Shown: positions 1-11,480 of the stretch, one piece after another | Layout: each line of letters opens with the position of its first letter | Numbering within the stretch: position 1 is the first letter of the stretch | Assembly (NCBI GenBank): GCA_032622095.1 | Contig: CP136061.1 | Coordinates: forward strand, 187,000,369 to 187,064,368 | Direction: 5' to 3' | Length of the DNA: 64,000 nucleotides | Origin: Siphonodentalium dalli | Lineage: Eukaryota > Mollusca > Scaphopoda > Gadilida > Siphonodentaliidae | Notes under the pieces: model-generated | Database searches by the model: none | Told to the model about the DNA's origin: nothing | Seen by the model: the letters and a program-made list of their open reading frames with translations, nothing else | Translations under genes and position numbers: made by a program

Positions 1-2385
1 TTGCTTGGCAAATATGAAGGGCGAATTTGCTATATTTTTCGAGAACACTCTACCCAATTTAAAGACTTCAACGCAATACGAAATTAAGCTATATGATCTC
101 TAATTCTCTATATTAACCGAGAGTGTGACAGGAATGTAGTTCTATCAGAGAATACATAATTTGTATGGATGGGTTTGTGCATGTGTCGCTTTACACACAG
201 TGGCTGATAAATAAGAAAGACGAATTTGCTGTTTTAGGTCCCCCTACACAATTGACGTGTTAAAGTTGAACAACTCACGAACTGAAATGATTGCTGTAAA
301 TATTAGCTGAGGATGTGGGTAAAAAATAGTAATATAGGGACGCATACATGATGTTGATGGATGGGTTGGTTGGATCCCGAAAGCCTTTATCACTTTACGA
401 AAATCGGATGGCAAACTCCAAAGGCGAATATTTGTTGTTTTGTGGGACCCCTTTATATGCCCATTTAAACTCTTGAACACACCAAGCGCTGAATATTCAT
501 GCTTTTATTATTAAATCACAGTGTGAACGAAAGGTAGTGCTATCAGGGAATATACATGTTATATGGGTAGATTGGTTCCCAAAATCATAGGGTACTTTAC
601 AAAAGGCGGCTGGCAATAACCAAAGCTGAATATTTTCTTTAAGCACCCTACCCCATTTAAAGTCTTAAACACACTAATGGATGGACATGTTCTCACTATT
701 AACTGGGGTGTGGACAAATGGTATGTAATTCAGGAAATATACCTCTTCAGTGCACGATGGTGTGTTGGCTGGCTTCCTAATGTCTGGGGCACTTTACAAA
801 AAGTGGCTAGCAAAGAGAAGGCGAACTCTCACTGTTTTGGGTACCCATAACCCTTCTAAACTCTTTAGCACACACTGAACCGAATCTATATGCTCTCATG
901 TATTATTTACAATTTGGGTGGTTTTGTTCTCGAAATCATGGAACACTTTACAAAAGGCGACTGGCAAATACGAAATGTAATGTGTTAGGCCACGCTACCC
1001 CATTTGCAGTCTTGTGACACACAATGGACCGAAAGGATGTGCTTCTATTATTAACTGCGTGTGTAGAGAAATGGACGCTATATAAAGAGTATAGTATACC
1101 AGGGTCTTGAATGTCTGGGTTAGTTTACAAAAAGTTATTGATGAAAGAGAAAGGCGAATACTCACTGTTTTGGGGGGAGCATGCACTGAAGTTATATGCT
1201 CTCATACTTAGCTGAGTGTGTGATCGAAAGGTATTGCTATCATGGAATTATTAATTGATATATGGGTGATTTGGTTCCCCCGAAATCCTGGAACACTTTA
1301 CAAAAAGCGGCTGGCAAACAAGAAGGCGAATTTTCTATGTCTTGAGGAACCCACTATCCAACTTGAAGTCTTAACAAAATTATATGCTCTCAATGTTAAC
1401 TGAAGTTGTGGACAAATGGGATTATTATCTGGAAATACGAATCTGTTATGGATGAGATGGTTCCCGAAAGCCTATGGCATTTTACAACAGGTGGTCAGCA
1501 AAGGAAAGGGCTAAATTTGACTCTCAGGGGACTCCATCCCTATTCGAAGTCTTGAACACACCACTAGCTCAAGGCATAAGCTATCCATATTACCCGAGAT
1601 TGTGGCCGAATGGCTGTTCTGTCAGAAAAGATGCAATGGTCTCGCGAACCCACCGTTCGCGAGAACACCGTGGCACCTTACACAAAGCAGATGGCAAACG
1701 ATGAAGGCGAATTCTGAGGGACCCCTACCCCATGTAAACCATTGAACCTACCACGAACGGAATGGATATACCCTCAGGGTCAAACGACGATCTGGACAAA
1801 TGGCTATTCTATAAAGAAATACACAATTGTTATAGATGGGTTAATACCCGACAGTCAGTGACACTTTACAAAAATAAATAATGCGATTTTTCAATGTTTG
1901 TATTACCCCCTTCCCAATTTTAAGACTAGAACGATATCATCATTGACTGCGTGTATGGACAATGACGAGTTAGTTGTACAAGGATGTACACAGTGTAAAT
2001 AGGTGGATTTGGGTTCTGGAAGAATGAGCACTTAACGAAAAGTGACTGGAAAATAAGAAAGGCCAAGTTTTGAGGACCCCTACTGTATTTGAAGTCTTGG
2101 AAGACACCACACGGTGAAATGATATGACCCCAATATTAACTGAGGACTTGACCGAAGGTTAGTTTTTATCAGAATATACATATGTGTTGGTTCCCGAAAG
2201 TCTGCATCATGTGGCACTCCACAACAAGCGGCTGGCAAATGTTCACTGTTGTATGTACCCCTACCCTATTTGAAGTCTTGAACACATCATGTACTGAAGG
2301 GATTATGAATTCAATATCAACATATATTGTGGCCGAAACTATGCGATATATAAGTATGTGGTAGTTCTATCCGGAGGTATACAAT
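1..2385. repeat. Degenerate ~185-bp satellite array
   Basis: About twelve diverged copies of one unit follow each other from the left edge of the window, so the array probably continues outside it. Each unit reads roughly: GGTTCCCGAAAGC, then a CACTTTACAAAA block, a GCGGCTGGCAAA block, AAGGCGAATTT, ACCCCTACCC, GAAGTCTTGAACACACCA, ATGCTCTCA-TATTAACTG and TATCAGGGAATATACA. Successive CACTTTAC blocks lie near 186, 391, 594, 791, 948, 1131, 1299, 1481, 1675, 1861, 2031 and 2217, giving spacings of 157 to 205 bp. The short open frames in it (for example 1474-1704) follow the repeat and are not genes. Confidence 0.85.
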
Positions 2386-2510
2386 TTATCTGGGAGAGAG
2401 ATTGTATGGGGAAAATTAGGATGTAATCCAGTTGGAACTGATTGGATACAATGATATACACATAGTTTCGTTGGAGCTGATTGGACGCAATGCTACACAG
2501 ATAATGTTGT

Positions 2511-3012
2511 TTTCGTCATTGATACGCCCGTCGCCGTGAGATTGCAGACGATCTGGTGGTGGTATATTTCGCGCTCAGCAGGGTTTTAATGCTTTTCACG
2601 AAGTTTTAACAAATGGCAGCGTTATGGAAATCGCTTTGTTTTCGAGATTAATGTCTGAACCCCATCAACTATTTTAATATTTTCGCGATGACTGAGTTAC
2701 TGTACATAAAAAGAGTATTTCTGATAAAATTACATTCAGTATGGCGCATAGAAGTTCAGTCTTAGGACCACTGTATTCCAAAAAGTAATGATATGCTTTT
2801 TCTATTTGCCACAATGACAGAGAGGGGACGTTTTAATGTGATTACTCAATTGGCCATAGTGCAAACTACTGCATTTCAATCTTAAACGAGAATGGAGTAC
2901 TTGTGCATCTATACATCGGACATGCTGGGTTCCCCTTCCCCTGTCCAATTATTGTAATCTCTGTATACCATTATTGGTTTTTTGAGAATAAACTATTGAT
3001 TGATTGATTGAT
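2511..3012 (+). mobile_element. Probable LINE (CR1/L2-like) 3' end with TTGA tail
   Basis: This unique-looking stretch ends in TGAGAATAAACTATTGATTG followed by further ATTG units at 2982-3012. A polyadenylation-like AATAAA followed by a short TTGA microsatellite is the usual 3' terminus of CR1/L2-group non-LTR retrotransposons. No coding remnant is readable upstream, so only the 3' UTR would be present. Just before it, 2429-2510 holds two copies of a ~44-bp unit (GTTGGARCTGATTGGA). The class assignment is inferred from the tail only. Confidence 0.4.
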
Positions 3013-3039
3013 ATGCGACACTTACTGTATGTAATAGCA

Positions 3040-3785
3040 AATAAAATGCGATGTTGTTGTAATTTGGGGTCTGGAAGCCTGAACACGCCTTTAATCACTA
3101 ACGTCTTAAGCAATGTCCCCGGGCTCAATTTTCAGCAAAAGAATTACGTTGGGTCCCAGTGTGATCAATTGGGAAATTTGGTAAAGTTCTGAACAAAAAT
3201 ATGTAATTTTTCGACCAAAAACGTGTTTGGGGGAGGGATAGCTAAAATCCATTATTTCGCAAATTGTTCTAAATTTCTGTTAACTTCTTTCTGCATATGC
3301 TTGGCAGATAACTGTCTCACTATAAGAATTAAATATTTGGGCATTATAACAATATCCATTTGAATGATAATGTTCGAAAAATAATATTTTTGTGAGAAAG
3401 TGCGATTTTTCAGCAAAAAATAAATGTTTTGGCTCCAAATGGCAGGAAAATATAAAATAACCAACACTTTTTTTCATATCATGTAGAGGTATGGTATGAT
3501 GTCGTAATTTTAACCCCAACAATATGGGCAAATAGGCTAGGACATAGCCACAGGGCTCGCTTTACACAAATCGTTAATTTCTGGAAAAAGTCACTGGAGG
3601 ATATCGCTCATCGTCGATGACAATAGCCACCACCTATTCCGTTATGTTTCAATTTCTGTCAAATTCTTTCTACTTGTGATGTCCAGATAACTACTGAGCC
3701 ATGTGAATTATATAGTTGGTCACATGTTGTTTATAACAAAGGTTTTAGTAGTTAACATCGATGTTAATGCATGCAAAATTACCTG
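3040..3785 (+). repeat. Dispersed repeat A, copy 1
   Basis: The unit begins GTTGTTGTAATTTGGGG and contains the landmark blocks TTTTTCGACCAAAAACGTG, GGGGGAGGGATAGCTAAAATCC, TTCAGCAAAAAATAAATG and GGCTCCAAATGGCA. It is followed immediately by copy 2 in the same orientation. A stretch near its end repeats the TTTCTGTTAACTTCTTTCT block a second time. It has no usable reading frame, and I did not recognise the family. Confidence 0.8.
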
Positions 3786-4430
3786 TTATCAATAAAATCA
3801 TTGTTGTTGTTGTAACTGGGGGTCTGAAAGCCTGAACACATCTGTAATCGATTAAACGGCATCTCTGGACAAGACTTTCAGTACAAGATTCATATTGGGT
3901 CCGATTCAGATCAATTCGAAAATGTTTATAATGTCATTATCAAAAATATGTACTTTTTTCGACCAGAAACGTGTTTGGGGGAGGGGTAGCTAAAATCCAA
4001 TATCTCGCAAACCGTTCAAACTTGTTGTTAACTTATTTCTTCATATGCTTGTTAGATAACTAGTACACCATATGAACTAAATATTTCAATATTATTGCAA
4101 TATACGTTTGAAAGATAATGTTCGAAAAATATAATTGTTTTGAAAAAGAGCGATTTTTCAACAAAAAATAAATGTTTCGGCTCCAAATGGCACGAAAATC
4201 CAAATTAACCAACACTTCTTGCATATCATGTACAAATATGGTATGCTGTAGTCATTTTAACACCAACAATGTGGGCAAATAACTTTGGACATAGCCGCAG
4301 GGCTCACTTTACCAAAATCGTTAATTTCTGGGAAAAGTCACTGGTGGGTATCGTTCATCGTCAATTTGAGAATAGCCACCACCAATTCCGTTATTTTTCA
4401 CTATCATTTTCGTAAAGAGTATATATTTCT
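3786..4430 (+). repeat. Dispersed repeat A, copy 2
   Basis: This copy is in tandem with copy 1 and shares all its landmark blocks (CGACCAGAAACGTGTTTGGG, AGCTAAAATCCAATATCTCG, ACAAAAAATAAATG). It ends in CTATCATTTTCGTAAAGAG, which has a counterpart at the end of the third copy near 62.9 kb. The left inverted arm starts about 30 bp further on. Copies 1 and 2 differ at many positions, so the duplication is not recent. Confidence 0.8.
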
Positions 4431-4639
4431 CCTTTAAAACAAGTTAGTTTTAACGTGTTACGCCACACCGTGGTGTTGCTTGGTACGCAGATTTTCATAT
4501 TATGACGTCGATCGATAATCCACTGGGCGACTGTATTATTATGGTTATTTCGTACTGAGTATAAATCGTAGCGATAGAGTCACGATAGTACAACAAAGAT
4601 TAGCACATGTGTTTACGTCACCGGTTTACTTGTGGGGGC

Positions 4640-5300
4640 ATGTTTCTATGATGAAGGTTCGCTATCCCGAAGGTCCGCTATTCCGAAGTTTCTCTATTCC
4701 GAAGGTTTTTGTTATTTTTAGGTTAATTCTATATTCTAAAGTATTGAGACTAATTTGAGAGGGTTCATTATCACAAAGATTCTTTTTACGGAGTGTGCGC
4801 TCACACCCGAACTGATCCTGCGCGCATACCGATACAGATACAGGAGGAAATAACTTAACTTAGAACATTAAATGTGATTTTGTTTTGTTTTCGCGGGTTT
4901 TCTTGAGATTTAATGTCATTACGTGGGCCCATACTTTTGAATTCTTGGCATATAATATGAATGTTGTGGTATATTGTGGACCCTCCCGCATTGGGACATG
5001 ACACAGGTACAGTTGACTTAAGTGATGTTCTGTGTGGGCTCCAATTTGGAGTTCAATATTTTAAGGGCCAAATTTAGGATGTTATGGGCCCATACCTTTG
5101 AACTCTGGGCATATAATATGAATATTGGGGGCATGTCTCTATTCCGAAGGTTCACTATCCAGAATGTCCACTATTCCGAAATTTCTCTGAATGTTCGCTA
5201 TTCCGAAGGTTCACCAATCAGAAGGTTCGTTATTCCGAAGGTTCTGTATTCCGAAGGTTTTTGTTATTTTAAGGTTAATTCTATATTCTAAAGTATTGGG
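4640..5300 (+). repeat. TTCGCTATTCCGAAGG minisatellite, duplicated
   Basis: A 15-17-bp unit around TTCGCTATTCCGAAGG is iterated at 4655-4710 and again, with more copies, at 5140-5265. Each block is followed by the same sequence, GGTTAATTCTATATTCTAAAG and GGGTTCATTATCAC, so the left arm contains an internal ~490-bp direct duplication. The same structure is present in reverse at about 15315-15490 and 15880-15975 in the right arm. Confidence 0.8.
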
Positions 5301-5869
5301 AGGGTTCATTATCACGAAGATTATTTTTATGAAGGAAATAACTTAAAACATTAAATGTGATTTTTTTTTTCGCGGGTTTTCTTGAGTTTAATGTCATTAG
5401 GTATGACTTTATTTCTCATTAAATATTCACGCCAAGCAGCCCACACAATTGCTATGTTTCCATGCGATTTAATGTCATTACGTGTGACCTAATATCTCAA
5501 TAATCTGAGGCAAGAGTACGCCTGCTAAAGGCGAATTATAACAGTGGGGCTATAACGCTCAATGAATACTGGGAACTATAACAAACTGCGCAGCAGAATA
5601 TCGCTGATTAAACGAGTATGAGATGAGCCTAACTGCAATTGTGACTTTGTTTTAAGGCCCACTTAATTTTCGAGTCATTCTTTTTTGTTATAGTATATAC
5701 GGTTTTAATAACAATTTATGTCATAAAATTTGAATAAATTACTATAATTAATCACCATTTGAAACGCAGAATCCTTCTATCTCCTAGTTTGAAACACCTT
5801 TAAAATACCGCGACAAGTCGTGCGTCGTATATCTAGCAATTAGCAACTAACATGTCCTCTTCGGCTTTC

Positions 5870-6400
5870 CATAGATTTCAACGTAATTTGATACTTATGG
5901 GTATTTGTGTCCGGGAAGTGTTTTGGACGGGTCAAATCGTGAGCCCGACCTGACCTTGACCTTTAAAACTGTCAATGCAAGGTCAATTTGGGTAAAACGG
6001 ACAAATTTCGGCGAAATTTGATACCTAGGGATACTTTTGTCCGGGGAATGTTTTGAACGGGTCAAATCGTGACATCGGCATGACCTTGACCTTCAATGTG
6101 GTCAATCAAAGGTCAAATCGGGTAAAACGGATGGATTTCGACGAAATTTGATACCTATGGATACTTTTGTCGGGGGAGTGTTTTGGACGGGTCAAATCAT
6201 GACTCCGACCTTACCTTGACCTTCAAAATTGTTAATTAAAGGTCAAGTTGGGTAAAACGGACGGATTTCGACGAAATTTGATACCTAGTGGTACTTTTCT
6301 CCGAGTGGGGGTGTTTTGGACGGGTCAAATCATGACCCTGACCTGACCTTGACTTTCGAAATAGTCAATTGAAGGTCAAATCGCGCCTTTCGCCGGAAAT
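5870..6400 (+). repeat. ~125-bp tandem array of GACCTTGACC half-sites
   Basis: Four copies of a unit are spaced about 120-140 bp apart. The unit contains GACGAAATTTGATACCTA, TTTTGGACGGGTCAAATC, CTGACCTTGACCTT and AAGGTCAAATCGGGTAAAAC. Each unit therefore carries TGACCT/AGGTCA hexamers, several as TCAAGGTCA. That is the extended half-site preferred by monomeric nuclear receptors of the NR5A and ERR type. The right arm carries the same array in reverse (about 14225-14750), and a shorter relative lies at 59450-59520. The receptor-binding idea is inference from motif identity. Confidence 0.75.
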
Positions 6401-6562
6401 CAGATGGGAAACATCCCGGACGAAGTCGGGCCCATCAGCTTGTGTAATAAAGAAGACAGTTTGAAGAAAGTAATGTATAACACGAGAAACGGGAAAACTT
6501 GAAATATAGAAGTATGCAAATTTCCCACATAAAATTTGAAAGCTAGTTTATAGAATAATTGT

Positions 6563-6632
6563 ATTATAATTTATATTTATGGCTAATAATATGATCTTGG
6601 TGGCGTTACCATTTCTGACTATGGTTTTCTTG
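6563..6632 (+). repeat. 70-bp terminal motif, copy 1 (left arm end)
   Basis: The sequence runs from ATTATAATTTATATTTATGG through GCTAATAATATGATCTTGG to CTATGGTTTTCTTG. Near its end it contains the small inverted pair ACCAT/ATGGT around TTCTGACT. Four copies occur in the window and all stop at the same point, which makes this an element terminus rather than a random repeat. Confidence 0.8.
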
Positions 6633-7469
6633 GTTTGTCTGCTAATCGGAGTGTAGGGTCTTATTATCGCCACGAAGTGGGTGGACACTAGTGTACAGAT
6701 CTGTATAGACTCATGGTCGAATGGAGAAATATATTCTTGGATATTTTTTTTTGTACCTTACTCAATCGTACCAATAGAATCACGTATATGCTGAAATTGT
6801 AAAGTTAACGGCACCGGTGTATAATACGTTTTTGAAAATATCATAAATCGTATCCATAGGGTCAGAACAGGCTGAAATTGTAAACTTAAAGTCACCGGTG
6901 TAATAATATGTTGTTGAAAATATAAATACTCTGATAGCCTGAAAATAATGTATAACCCTTTGGGAACCCTATGTAGTGAAGTGAATTATGGGTAATTTTA
7001 ATTGGAGCGCGCATGCCTGTTCTGTTGGAGACTTGGATTAACCGCCATCTTTTATTTTCTGGTCATCAAGTCAAAATTGTATCGTATACACAATGTGTTT
7101 GTACCGATGGATGTATCGCGACTCGACTCGTTTTCGTGGTCATATAGGGCCTATATAACCTATGATCACGAAAACGAGCAGAGTCGGGATATCTGATAGA
7201 ATTCCAGGAATTGTACATTCACTTCCAATAGTATAGATTCACTGCAATCTGCCGCGGAATTTCCCAAAATTTTAGGCTACTTTCATTTTCAATAGCATTT
7301 TCCACTTTCACTTTTCACTTTTACCACGCAAAGCGACCTTAGTTGACACATATATATGGCACACTGGCTGAGTCCATGACAAATAGTTTATGTAGAATGC
7401 TTCTTTCGTTTAATTAAAGCTCACCTCGTTAAAACGCATGTCAATCGTATTTGTTTACAAATTGCATTG
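6633..7469. other. Intergenic spacer with an 82-bp tandem duplication and a hairpin
   Basis: Two copies of a ~82-bp unit (GCTGAAATTGTAAA then CACCGGTGTA and GAAAATAT) lie at about 6765-6845 and 6847-6928. The only other structure is the hairpin at 7114-7191, listed separately. No gene is visible. Confidence 0.6.
7114..7191. repeat. Hairpin with 31-bp arms
   Basis: Positions 7114-7144 pair with 7161-7191 with four mismatches. The arms contain CTCGTTTTCGTG and its complement. The 16-nt loop is itself near-palindromic (TAGGGCCTATATAACC). No flanking duplication was identified. Confidence 0.7.
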
Positions 7470-7905
7470 GGTGCGACGATTTGCAGTAGGTCCCGATTTG
7501 TGGAGATCACTTTGCGGAAGTCCCCGAATTCGCGGAGTTCCTCTAAAATGGGCGATATATATATATTTTAATAGGGAACGGGTGCGTATAAGTCAATTGA
7601 TACGTATATCTTAAACAAATAACGACACGATCATCATAATAAAGGTCAGTTCTATCAATTATATATGCGCCGAGTTCACTTGGTGCAAATCAAACGGCGA
7701 TAAATATTCTCGTGTGCCAGAAGGACTCCTTAAAGTTGTGAATAAGATGAATATTTATTAGATGGTATTTAACAAGTCATTAGTTAGCGCCTATATTAGC
7801 GCTAACTAATGAATAATATTTTATATTATAATTATATTATAATTTATATTTATGGCTAATAATATGATCTTGGTGGCGTTACCATTTCTGACTATGGTTT
7901 TCTTG
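7470..7905 (+). mobile_element. Related element ending in the 70-bp terminal motif (copy 2)
   Basis: The last 70 bp (7836-7905) are nearly identical to the inner end of both inverted arms and stop at the same TTTTCTTG. The interior differs from the arms: 7475-7690 (blocks GGAACGGGTGCGTAT, CAATTGATACGTAT, AACGACACGATCATC) instead matches 55060-55250. Elements sharing a terminus but not an interior look like a non-autonomous family. The class is not assigned because no transposase or clear target duplication is visible. Confidence 0.5.
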
Positions 7906-10274
7906 TTCTACTGTGGGTAGGGGTATCTCGAAAACTAGAGCTCTTTTTCGATTTGGCCGCTGCACTATATGCTCTAGATTAATTCCGAGTAAAGATAACG
8001 TATTCAAAACTGATATATAAACTCAGTGGGTAGAAAATGTATGACACGATCAGGGGGGGGGGGGGGGGGGGGGGTCTGGAAAAAAATTGCACATATAGGG
8101 CCCAAAAAGGTTTTTTTCCGACCTCGAGGAACCCACCACCCTATTTTTGCAAAAAAAATATTTTTTTCCTCCAAAATTTTGGGGACCCACCCCCTGTTTC
8201 TCATGTTTTTATCAAAATTTCAGAGGTTTTTTTTTAGCCGTTCTTCAATAACTGTGTTAACTGCCTTACTAATTGGTAAACACAGATCAGAAAAACGAAA
8301 AATATACTGTATTTCCATGTGTTTCCTGTTGTTTTCAGTATCTAACAACAATATTAATTAAGCATTGTGTATATAGGTACACTATATGTCACAAATTGCC
8401 CTAGACCCCATTATAGCCTTAATATATCGAGTGTGTTGTGTCTGACAGAGAACACTGGCCAGTGTAAATAGTGGTAAACAGGTCAGGGGTTCCACAATTA
8501 TATGTGCATGATCAAAGAACTCTTTAGTCTTATCCAATGGGATGGGGTGGGGAGGGGAATTGTTTTTTGGTTAGGTATACACATAGATATATGGTTATTA
8601 TACTGCCCGATATTAGTCGGCGGGTATATAGTTGACGTCTCGAGCCGTCTGTCCGTACAAACATTTTGAATTTTAACTCAAGAGTCAGTTGTCATATTTG
8701 ATGCCCAATGGCATGGTGACGGACCATAAATGGGGGACGAATATGCATAATATCGCGGGTTGTGACCACCAATGCCTACCTGAGTTATGGGCCCTGTTCG
8801 ACTTTATGAAATTCAGTCCATACAAAGATTTTGCAATATAAGTTAAGTGTCGGTTGTCAAATTTTGATGTGGTTTGGTAGGGTGATAGACCAGAATGAAG
8901 AATTGAATGTCCTTTCTCAATGCATCTGAATGCATCACATTATTTCAGTTCATCTATTTGTAAGTGATAACATTATACAATTAGTATTTTCGTCTTGTTG
9001 AGCAGTAAAGCTCCCAGATGAAGTTCGGAAATAGCGTCACCTTCATTTGGGATTGTCTGAGCAGTAAACAGTAATGTCATTCATCATAACCAATTCAGTT
9101 TTATTTGGATAATTGTTGCAAATTAACATTACCAGCAATCATTCAAGATGAGAAATAACCAGAAGAAATTAATTTGATTACATGCCAGAACAAGACAGTA
9201 TTTCAGACATTAGAAACTTATGAGATACCCTTTTCAATTTCATGTTATGCAAAAATCAGGTTAATGATATCTACTAGTAGTCATCATTGGGTATTCACCA
9301 TGTAGTATCCAATTTGTGATAAGAGTTTTTTTGTTTTATTACTTTTATTCAGAGAATACAACTGGGTAATATATTAATTTTGTTACTAAATATTTCTTCC
9401 GTTGATCATAAGTTTCCTGAACGTTAATACGGTGGTCCACTGTGAAGTGGTCCGGGACACTGTGAAATCCAGAATGTTGCTAAATCTGAGGCTAAAGAGT
9501 CACTTTAACTGCCTATATAGCCCTATACCAACAATCATGGTACTAACATGCTTACAAACAACATTACATGGTCAGTACTTGTAAATTGTTTGAAAAAAAC
9601 CCATTTTGGAAAAAAATTACAAGCACCCTTTTTTCCGCCTCTGATCTACCCACCCACCCCGGCCCTATATACGGAATTTTTTTGCAGACCCCCCCCCCTG
9701 ACCCGATATGAAAAAGTCTAATATTTTGGTCAATGACCTTGACATTTGTATATGACCTTGACCTCTAGATGTAAAATATCCAGTGTCAAATGAAAGCCCA
9801 CCAATGGTAGCACCCAATATCAATGCCAAGATAGAGTTACTGCATTAAACTTTCTTGGTATAGACCGTTTTCAACACTAAGCTACACTGCCCCAGTGTGC
9901 CCCAGCACTGACATAAACTTCAGATTATGAACTTTGAGAAATAAAAACTTTTTGTAGAATTTGCCCACCAAATTGGTACCATTTTCCATTTTTGGGGAGC
10001 CTGGCTCGTGGACTACTTTGGTTGTGACAAGTTACACAAACATGCATATATGCTATTTGGGATCTATCAAATGAAAGATATTTGATATAAAGATAACGCC
10101 AAAATGGGTGATTCTACGGTAACTGAGCAAAACACTGTCCAATGGGCACAATTCACCACAAGACAAGCACTGCTCATCACGAGCAAGTAAAATGGCCATC
10201 ATATTAAAACTGAGAATCCAGATATTGTTTAGGTACCAAAATTAAGTGATTACCATACTCCGGTATGGGTCTTA
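7906..10274. other. Gene-free stretch with poly-G runs and a short inverted pair
   Basis: A run of 22 G lies at 8053-8074. The segment GGTCTGGAAAAAAATT plus ATATAGGGCC beside it recurs in reverse at about 9665-9716, next to a C run, so an inverted pair brackets ~1.6 kb. Around 9740-9775 there are three more TGACCTTGAC boxes. A block TGGGTGATTCTACGGTAAC at 10107-10125 has an inverted relative near 16720-16745. No coding sequence is convincing. Confidence 0.5.
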
Positions 10275-11244
10275 AGGTACCCTCACACCATAGCGTGTGC
10301 TGAAACCTATGAGTTGCGTGTAAAAAATATTTGTATACCGCACCAAACGCAAGCGAAATCAACAATTTTGTCAATTTGTAACCTATTCGACCTATGGGTT
10401 GCGTGTGAGTTGCGTGTGGGTTGCATGTGGGTTGCGTGTGGGTTGCGTGCGAGTTGCGTGTGAGTTGTGTGCAGAACTTACGAGTTGCGTTTGAGTTGCG
10501 TTCAAAACTTACAAGTTGCGTTTGACCTGCGTGCTAGTTGCGTGGTATTTGCGAATATCTGTCACGTGATAAAAACCTATAAAAATTGCCGATTCATTAT
10601 TTTCTTCAGTACTGATTTGGTCATCGAAGAGTCAACATGTGGAAAGCTACCAAGAAATCAGATAAAAGTGACCCCAAAAGTTTATTTATACCATTTCTCA
10701 ACACGCATGTAGTACGCAACTAACACGCAACTCACACGCAACTAATAGGTTGGATACGCAGGGCATAGGTTGGGGATACGCTGGGAATAAGCACAATAGG
10801 TTTGGGGTACGCTACACACGCAACATGATCGCAACAGGCACGCAACACGATCGCAAAATGATCGCAACAGGTACGCAACACATTCGCAACATGTACGGTA
10901 CCAAAACCTGGCCAGATACCTCAAATTTGGACCTGCGATCACCTGCGTTCATAACTTATGAGTTGCGTACCTGTTGCGATCGTGTTGCGTGCGTAGCGTA
11001 CCTGTTGCGTCCCTGTTGCGTATAAATTGATCGCAGGCATTCGCAGAGAATTATTGAACATGTTCAAAATTTCCAAACTTACTCTGCGTGTGTCTGCGTG
11101 TGTCTGTGATCACCTGCGTGCTTGTTGCGTACTTCAAGCCTATAAAACTTATTAGTTGCGTGTGAGTTGCGTTCGGAACTTATGACCACTATTTTTTATT
11201 CGCAACCATACGCAACTGGTGATCGCTATGGTGTGAGGGTAACT
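10275..11244. mobile_element. 970-bp Harbinger-like MITE with GTTGCGTG subrepeats
   Basis: Both ends carry a 21-bp terminal inverted repeat, AG(G/T) followed by TACCCTCACACCATAGCG, with one mismatch between the ends. TTA directly flanks each end (10272-10274 and 11245-11247), matching the 3-bp TWA target duplication typical of PIF/Harbinger elements. Inside, dozens of copies of a ~10-bp unit (GTTGCGTGTGA) run in one direction on the left (10310-10550). They appear in the opposite direction (ACGCAACACG) around 10700-10900 and forward again to the right end, so the element can fold back on itself repeatedly. No transposase is encoded, so it would need an element elsewhere to mobilise it. Superfamily assignment rests on TSD length and TIR form only. 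Confidence 0.75.
10578..10723 (+). promoter_or_regulatory. TATA box and short ORF start inside the MITE
   Basis: In the otherwise repetitive MITE, about 150 bp are unique sequence. TATAAAAA lies at 10578-10585, a leader of ~50 bp follows, and an ATG at 10637 opens a 28-codon frame (MWKATKKSDKSDPKSLF...) that runs out in GTTGCGTG-type repeats at 10723. It looks like a promoter and first coding segment left from an autonomous parent or captured from a host gene. The protein is not recognised. Confidence 0.35.
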
Positions 11245-11480
11245 TTAGGCATGACGATAACCGGCAAGATACCACGAAACTGCATGTCCCAGAGCAGACA
11301 CGCCCAATTTCTCTGATTTTACTTATGCACTGGTGAATGTGTATTCAAAACTGAAATCCACCTTCTGGTGTGGAATTTTGCAAGGAATCTAATGCCACCA
11401 AAATTATACAGAGATACCAGAGAAGCATCCTACAAAAAGCTATTTATTTGTCCCCAAAACGTTGTCCCATGATCTAGAAT
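11245..11480. other. Unremarkable spacer
   Basis: No gene, repeat or structured element was recognised between the MITE and the iteron-like cluster. Confidence 0.5.

Larger units (their letters stand above)
4458..6632 (+). repeat. Left arm of a 2.17-kb inverted repeat
   Basis: This arm is the reverse complement of 13989-16156, with only scattered differences. It opens with TTACGCCACACCGTGGTG, which holds a small hairpin (ACACC-GT-GGTGT), and closes with CTATGGTTTTCTTG. Inside it are a duplicated minisatellite segment (4640-4760 and 5125-5300), a four-copy ~125-bp array rich in GACCTTGACC (about 5870-6400), and a 70-bp AT-rich terminus (6563-6632) that also occurs alone elsewhere in the window. 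An 89-codon frame at 5022-5291 is preserved in both arms but is built from the minisatellite and is not a credible gene. The two arms could be the ends of one 11.7-kb element or two separate insertions. No clear target duplication was found. Confidence 0.9.

Noticed and set aside
5022-5291. 89-codon frame conserved in both inverted arms
   Set aside because: It is conserved only because the arms are copies. It is largely built from the TTCCGAAGG minisatellite, and the differences between arms include non-conservative replacements.
6563-6632. Helitron 3' end
   Set aside because: There is a small hairpin near the terminus, but no CTRR ending and no A/T insertion context, so I did not assign the class.
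8026-8361. 111-codon frame with a Gly run
   Set aside because: Produced by the 22-G homopolymer and neighbouring low-complexity sequence.
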